From assembly GCF_004114935.1 (NCBI RefSeq), contig NZ_CP022221.1, forward strand, positions 5,663,001 to 5,727,000: a stretch of 64,000 nt of DNA. The letters are read 5' to 3'. The position numbers and the translations under genes are program-made. Every line of letters starts with the position of its first letter. The stretch's first letter is position 1. Origin of the DNA: Bradyrhizobium zhanjiangense. Lineage in GTDB: Bacteria; Pseudomonadota; Alphaproteobacteria; Rhizobiales; Xanthobacteraceae. Below, piece by piece: positions 61,172 to 64,000 of this stretch. The notes under the pieces are model-generated. The model saw only the letters and a program-made list of their open reading frames with translations, did no database searches and was not told where the DNA came from.

Positions 61172-61819
61172 TTGGATTTCGCAAGCGCCGCGCCCTCCGT
61201 CGTCAAGTCGATCAGGCAGCGTGATCTCCTGAACACATGGCTGCGACTTTATGCGCGCCAGCAGGTCGCACCGGCGATCTGGGAGTACCAGCCTGCGCGA
61301 CTCGAGGAAGAGCTGCCCGATCTCATCTATTACACGGTGGACAAGTCGACGCCGACGCCGCACCTGACCATCCAGAGCGAAGGCACGCGCATCTCGCGCG
61401 CTTATGGAAATACCGGCAAGGGCACCCTGCTGCACGACTATGTCGGACCGCGGCTCGCGCCCTTCGTGATGCCGATCTATCACGAATGCGTCGCGCGCGG
61501 GCTTCCGATCTATAGCGTTGCCGACATCGATGACATCTACGGTCGCATCGTCGCCTATGAACGGCTGCTGCTGCCGTTCCTGACCGAGGACAAGGTCAGC
61601 CACGTCATCGCGTCGGTGAAGACCTTCTGCGAGGACGGCGGCTTCGAGATCAAGAATCTGATGCGCGGAAATGACGCGCCGCCGCGTCCGAGGCTGCGCG
61701 CCGTAATTGACCGCGACCTCTTTCATCGCGCGCCCGGCCGCATCGCAGCGGCCGATGTGGTCGAGCTCGCCGACCAATCCAGCCCAAGCGTCACCGCCGA
61801 GATCATCGAGCTGAATTAG
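61172..61819 (+). CDS. PAS-domain (PAS_5, PF07310) protein
   Basis: A 215-residue protein with no signal peptide. The probable start is TTG 61172 behind CGGGAAT. The core has LLNTWLRLYARQQVAPAIWE, YQPARLEEELPDLIYYTVDK, GTRISRAYGNTGKGTLLHDY and VARGLPIYSVADIDDIYGRI, the pattern of the single-domain PAS_5 proteins common in alphaproteobacteria. They lack an output domain and probably act as sensors or adaptors through protein contacts. The C-terminal 45 residues are outside the domain. The stop codon overlaps the convergent ArsC-like gene. Confidence 0.85.
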   Translation: MDFASAAPSVVKSIRQRDLLNTWLRLYARQQVAPAIWEYQPARLEEELPDLIYYTVDKSTPTPHLTIQSEGTRISRAYGNTGKGTLLHDYVGPRLAPFVMPIYHECVARGLPIYSVADIDDIYGRIVAYERLLLPFLTEDKVSHVIASVKTFCEDGGFEIKNLMRGNDAPPRPRLRAVIDRDLFHRAPGRIAAADVVELADQSSPSVTAEIIELN

Positions 61820-62190
61820 CGCGCCTTGGCTCCAACGTTCTTGGCCCCGACTTCCTTTGCATAGATCTCCGGCTTGAAGCCGACCAGCAGCTTGCCGCCG
61901 ATTTCCAGCACCGGCCGCTTGATCATCGATGGTTGCGCTAGCATCAACGCCAGCGCCTTCTTCTCACCAAGGCCTTCCTTGTCGGAATCGGAGAGCTTCT
62001 TGAAGGTCGTGCCGGCGCGATTGAGCAACATCTCCCAGCCGACCTTGTCGCTCCACTGCTTGAGCTTGTCCTTCTCGACTCCCGCCGTCTTGTAGTCGTG
62101 AAACGCGTAAGGCACGCCATGGCTGTCGAGCCAAGTGCGCGCCTTTTTCATGGTGTCGCAGTTCTTGATACCGTAGATGATGTTGGGCAA
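61816..62190 (-). CDS. ArsC/Spx-like (YffB-type) protein
   Basis: A 124-residue thioredoxin-fold protein. The start TTG 62190 behind GAGGA gives LPNIIYGIKNCDTMKKARTW; the longer frame adds unrelated residues. The active-site style CDTMKKAR has a single cysteine, as in YffB/ArsC-like reductases that use glutathione, and not the CxxC of Spx. Other motifs are GVPYAFHDYKTAGVEKDKLK and PSMIKRPVLEIGGKLLVGFK. The true substrate is not known; arsenate reduction is uncertain. It overlaps the PAS gene by four bases, tail to tail. Confidence 0.87.
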   Translation of the reverse strand: MPNIIYGIKNCDTMKKARTWLDSHGVPYAFHDYKTAGVEKDKLKQWSDKVGWEMLLNRAGTTFKKLSDSDKEGLGEKKALALMLAQPSMIKRPVLEIGGKLLVGFKPEIYAKEVGAKNVGAKAR

Positions 62191-62292
62191 GTCGTTCCTC
62201 GCGCATGCGTCGTATCGTGACCGCCGCGTTGTACGAAACTCCGGTTCGCGCGACAATATTCCGAACGACGCCATTCCCCGATCGGATACACC

Positions 62293-62664
62293 ATGCACGT
62301 CACCCACGATCCCGCGGCCGCCGCCTCGCCGACCATCGACTTCAACAGCTTCCTCGCGGTCGATATCCGCGTCGGCACCATCGTCGATGCCAAGCCGTTC
62401 CCGGAGGCGCGCAAGCCAGCCTGGCGGCTATGGATCGACTTCGGTCCTGCGATCGGCGTCCGCAAGAGCTCGGCACAGATCACCGAAAATCATCCGCTCG
62501 AGTCGCTGGTCGGGCTGCAGATCGCGGCCGTCGTCAATTTCCCGCCGCGCCAGATCGGCCCGGTCGTATCCGAGGTGCTGACGCTCGGTTTCCCCGATGC
62601 TGCCGGCAAGGTCGTGCTGGTGCAGCCAAGCAAGCCCGTGCCGAACGGCGGACGGCTGTTCTAG
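62293..62664 (+). CDS. csaA: CsaA-like tRNA-binding domain protein
   Basis: A 123-residue OB-fold protein. Family landmarks are FLAVDIRVGTIVDAKPFPEA, WRLWIDFGPAIGVRKSSAQI and LQIAAVVNFPPRQIGPVVSE. CsaA proteins dimerise, bind the structure of tRNA and have been described as secretion-related chaperones in Bacillus. The N-terminal dozen residues are an extension. The ribosome-binding site is weak. It diverges from the ArsC-like gene, 102 bases away. Confidence 0.88.
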   Translation: MHVTHDPAAAASPTIDFNSFLAVDIRVGTIVDAKPFPEARKPAWRLWIDFGPAIGVRKSSAQITENHPLESLVGLQIAAVVNFPPRQIGPVVSEVLTLGFPDAAGKVVLVQPSKPVPNGGRLF

Positions 62665-62777
62665 CGGCACACGATCGAGAGCCGGGCCGCCGCCTCTATC
62701 GGCGTCCCGCAACGGCTCAATCCGTTTTTTTCACGGCATCGGGAGGTCCGGACTTGACCGAAATTCCTTTTGGCAAT

Positions 62778-62801
62778 AAAAATGACTGATTAGTCATTTT
62801 T
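62778..62801. promoter_or_regulatory. Probable TetR operator
   Basis: AAAAATGACT GATT AGTCATTTTT has perfect 10-bp arms around four bases, 80 bases before the TetR start codon. The core TGACTGATTAGTCA is a usual TetR-family site. The A/T-rich flanks could also act as a weak two-way terminator for csaA. Confidence 0.65.
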
Positions 62802-62880
62802 TATTTTTATCGGCTTAGGACAGGCTCTGCCCTACCGATGGCTAAAAGGATCGATCGGTCAGTTATTTGAGGACCATCAA

Positions 62881-63513
62881 ATGCCCAAGATCAGCGACAA
62901 GCAACGCGAAGGCCGGCGCCAGCAGATCCTCGAAGCTGCCCTCGCCTGCTTCGCTGAAGACGGTTTTCACCAGACCGGCATGGCCGACATCGTCAAGCGA
63001 TCCGGACTGAGCCATGGCGCGGTCTATCTCTACTTCCAGAGCAAGGACGATCTGATCGAAGCGCTCGCCGATGACCGGCACCGCCGCGAAGCCGTGCTCA
63101 ACTCGGTCGCGCAAGGATCGGGCGATCCGATCGAAGGACTTCACGCGCTGGTCCGCGTCTATGCGCAATGGCTCACCGATCCCGCCGGCGAAGCGCGGCG
63201 TCGCGTCGGCATCCATGGCTGGGCCGAAGCCCTGCGTAACCGCCGCGTCCGTACCAGCGTCGTCGAGGGCATCGACATGCCTCGCGCGCTGATCGTCGCG
63301 CTCATCGAGCGTGGCCAGCATGCCGGCCTCATCAAGCGCGACGTCAGTGCGGACGCGATCGCGCGCGTGCTGATCGCGATCTTCCAGGGATTTGTGCTGC
63401 AAAAGTGCTGGGGCGAGGATGTTGACGTCGAGGCCTGCATGGCAGCCGTGGCCGGTGTGATCGAGGGCTTTCGCGCCACCAAGTCTGACATGAAGCGACG
63501 AACCAGGGCGTGA
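62881..63513 (+). CDS. TetR family transcriptional regulator
   Basis: A 210-residue regulator. ATG 62881 lies after TTGAGGACC. The helix-turn-helix at residues 10-60 reads RRQQILEAALACFAEDGFHQ, TGMADIVKRSGLSHGAVYLY, FQSKDDLIEAL. The C-terminal domain (VRVYAQWLTDPAGEARRRVG, IARVLIAIFQGFVLQKCWGE) fits TetR_C of the AcrR/YbiH kind. Its stop is three bases before the permease start, so they are an operon under the palindrome at 62778-62801. The ligand is unknown but could be the permease substrate. Confidence 0.92.
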   Translation: MPKISDKQREGRRQQILEAALACFAEDGFHQTGMADIVKRSGLSHGAVYLYFQSKDDLIEALADDRHRREAVLNSVAQGSGDPIEGLHALVRVYAQWLTDPAGEARRRVGIHGWAEALRNRRVRTSVVEGIDMPRALIVALIERGQHAGLIKRDVSADAIARVLIAIFQGFVLQKCWGEDVDVEACMAAVAGVIEGFRATKSDMKRRTRA

Positions 63514-63516
63514 GCG

Positions 63517-64000
63517 ATGTCCTGGATTCACGACCTCCTCGCTGGCGCCGGTGTCGGCCTCGTGGGCGGGCTGACATCGGGCTTCATGGGCGTGAGCCCG
63601 GGTGGCGGCCTCGTGATCTTCTCCGTCCTGCTGCTCGGCGCCGAGCAGCACGTCGCGCAGGGCACATCGCTGATCGCGCAGGTGCCTCCGACGGGCCTTG
63701 CGGGCGTGCGCCGCTACTGGCAGAGCGGCAAGCGCAGCCGGTTGCCATGGATCGGCTGGATCGGCCTCGGATTCCTGATCGGTGGCGCCGGCGGCGGTTA
63801 CGCCGCGGCCGCGGTCTCCGACTCGGTCCTACAATGGACTTACGTCGTCTACCTCGTCGCGCTGATCGCTCTGCTGATCCTGCGCCGCGAGCGTAAGGAC
63901 GGGAGCAATGAGGCCGGCGACCGCAATGATCTGCCCTGGCTACCCCTGCTCCTGATCGGCATGCTTGCCGGATTTTCGTCCGGCTTCATGGGCATCGGCG
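63517..64000 (+). CDS. TauE/SafE family permease (3' end outside window)
   Basis: The frame from ATG 63517 runs to the window edge (161 codons). It starts MSWIHDLLAGAGVGLVGGLT, then SGFMGVSPGGGLVIFSVLLL, which is the first of two family repeats; the second begins GMLAGFSSGFMGIG at the edge. The membrane segments WIGWIGLGFLIGGAGGGYAA and VVYLVALIALLILRRERKD are clear. Members export sulfite or organosulfonates. It is co-transcribed with the TetR gene just upstream. It is distinct from the TauE-like protein at 38080-38808. Confidence 0.9.
   Translation, partial: MSWIHDLLAGAGVGLVGGLTSGFMGVSPGGGLVIFSVLLLGAEQHVAQGTSLIAQVPPTGLAGVRRYWQSGKRSRLPWIGWIGLGFLIGGAGGGYAAAAVSDSVLQWTYVVYLVALIALLILRRERKDGSNEAGDRNDLPWLPLLLIGMLAGFSSGFMGIG

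Noticed and set aside
1..64000. CRISPR arrays, tRNA or rRNA genes, phage or plasmid origins
   Set aside because: No regularly spaced repeats, no cloverleaf or rRNA-like segment, and no integrase, replication or phage structural genes were found.

Overview
The window looks like chromosomal DNA of a Bradyrhizobium-like member of the Rhizobiales (Alphaproteobacteria). The reasons are its high GC content, the gene orders fabD-fabG-acpP-fabF-mltG-yicC-gmk, rpsF-rpsR-DUF2232-rplI-dnaB-alr and radA-cvpA-purF, several ABC-type amino acid uptake systems, and intergenic palindromic repeats of the kind I associate with Bradyrhizobium. The genus assignment is an inference from gene content; no rRNA or tRNA gene is visible.

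Region 1 (1-9.6 kb) is accessory in character. It holds two substrate-binding proteins of the ABC_sub_bind (PF04392) type with no transporter partners, an IS1182-family element whose transposase is split by a frameshift, a YdeI/OmdA-family protein, a MAPEG protein, a berberine-bridge-type flavoprotein, a long non-coding stretch with strong nested inverted repeats, a secreted caspase-like protein, and a small secreted protein whose signal peptide and body are in different frames.

Region 2 (9.6-29.7 kb) is housekeeping. The minus strand carries fatty acid synthesis and cell envelope genes (fabD to gmk). Next come a TetR/fatty-acid-desaturase pair with a clear operator, the ribosomal operon (S6, S18, DUF2232, L9), a thioesterase/TetR pair with a double palindromic operator, a c-type cytochrome-like protein, a cyclopropane-fatty-acid-synthase-type methyltransferase, dnaB and alr.

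Region 3 (29.7-42.6 kb) has an exonuclease III-like gene and a GFA-family gene. It is followed by a coherent eight-gene catabolic operon: a GntR regulator, a 3-hydroxyisobutyrate-dehydrogenase-type reductase, a complete polar-amino-acid-type ABC transporter, an RpiB-type isomerase and a ribokinase-type kinase. A TauE/SafE permease, radA, cvpA and purF close the region.

Region 4 (42.6-55 kb) has an SDR, an orphan branched-chain-type binding protein, a Tet-like MFS pump translationally coupled to der, a lipoprotein, a TPR membrane protein, an acyl-CoA ligase, an NnrU-like protein and prfC. It also has a guanidine-II riboswitch directly in front of a guanidinium exporter gene (gdx/sugE). There are two ACGA-loop hairpins, and the first can pair over 11 bases with the ribosome-binding region.

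Region 5 (54-64 kb) has a Pit phosphate permease with its DUF47 partner behind a candidate Pho box, and a complete liv-type operon (livG, livF, binding protein, livH, livM) whose binding protein is a close paralogue of the orphan in region 4. It ends with a PAS-domain protein, an ArsC/Spx-like protein, a CsaA-like protein, and a TetR gene with a perfect operator followed by a second TauE/SafE permease cut by the window end.

Palindromic repeats recur between convergent genes at 22.2, 26.1, 29.8, 31.0, 42.7, 45.0, 52.1 and 55.3 kb. They fall into at least five sequence families and probably act as repeats and transcript ends at the same time.
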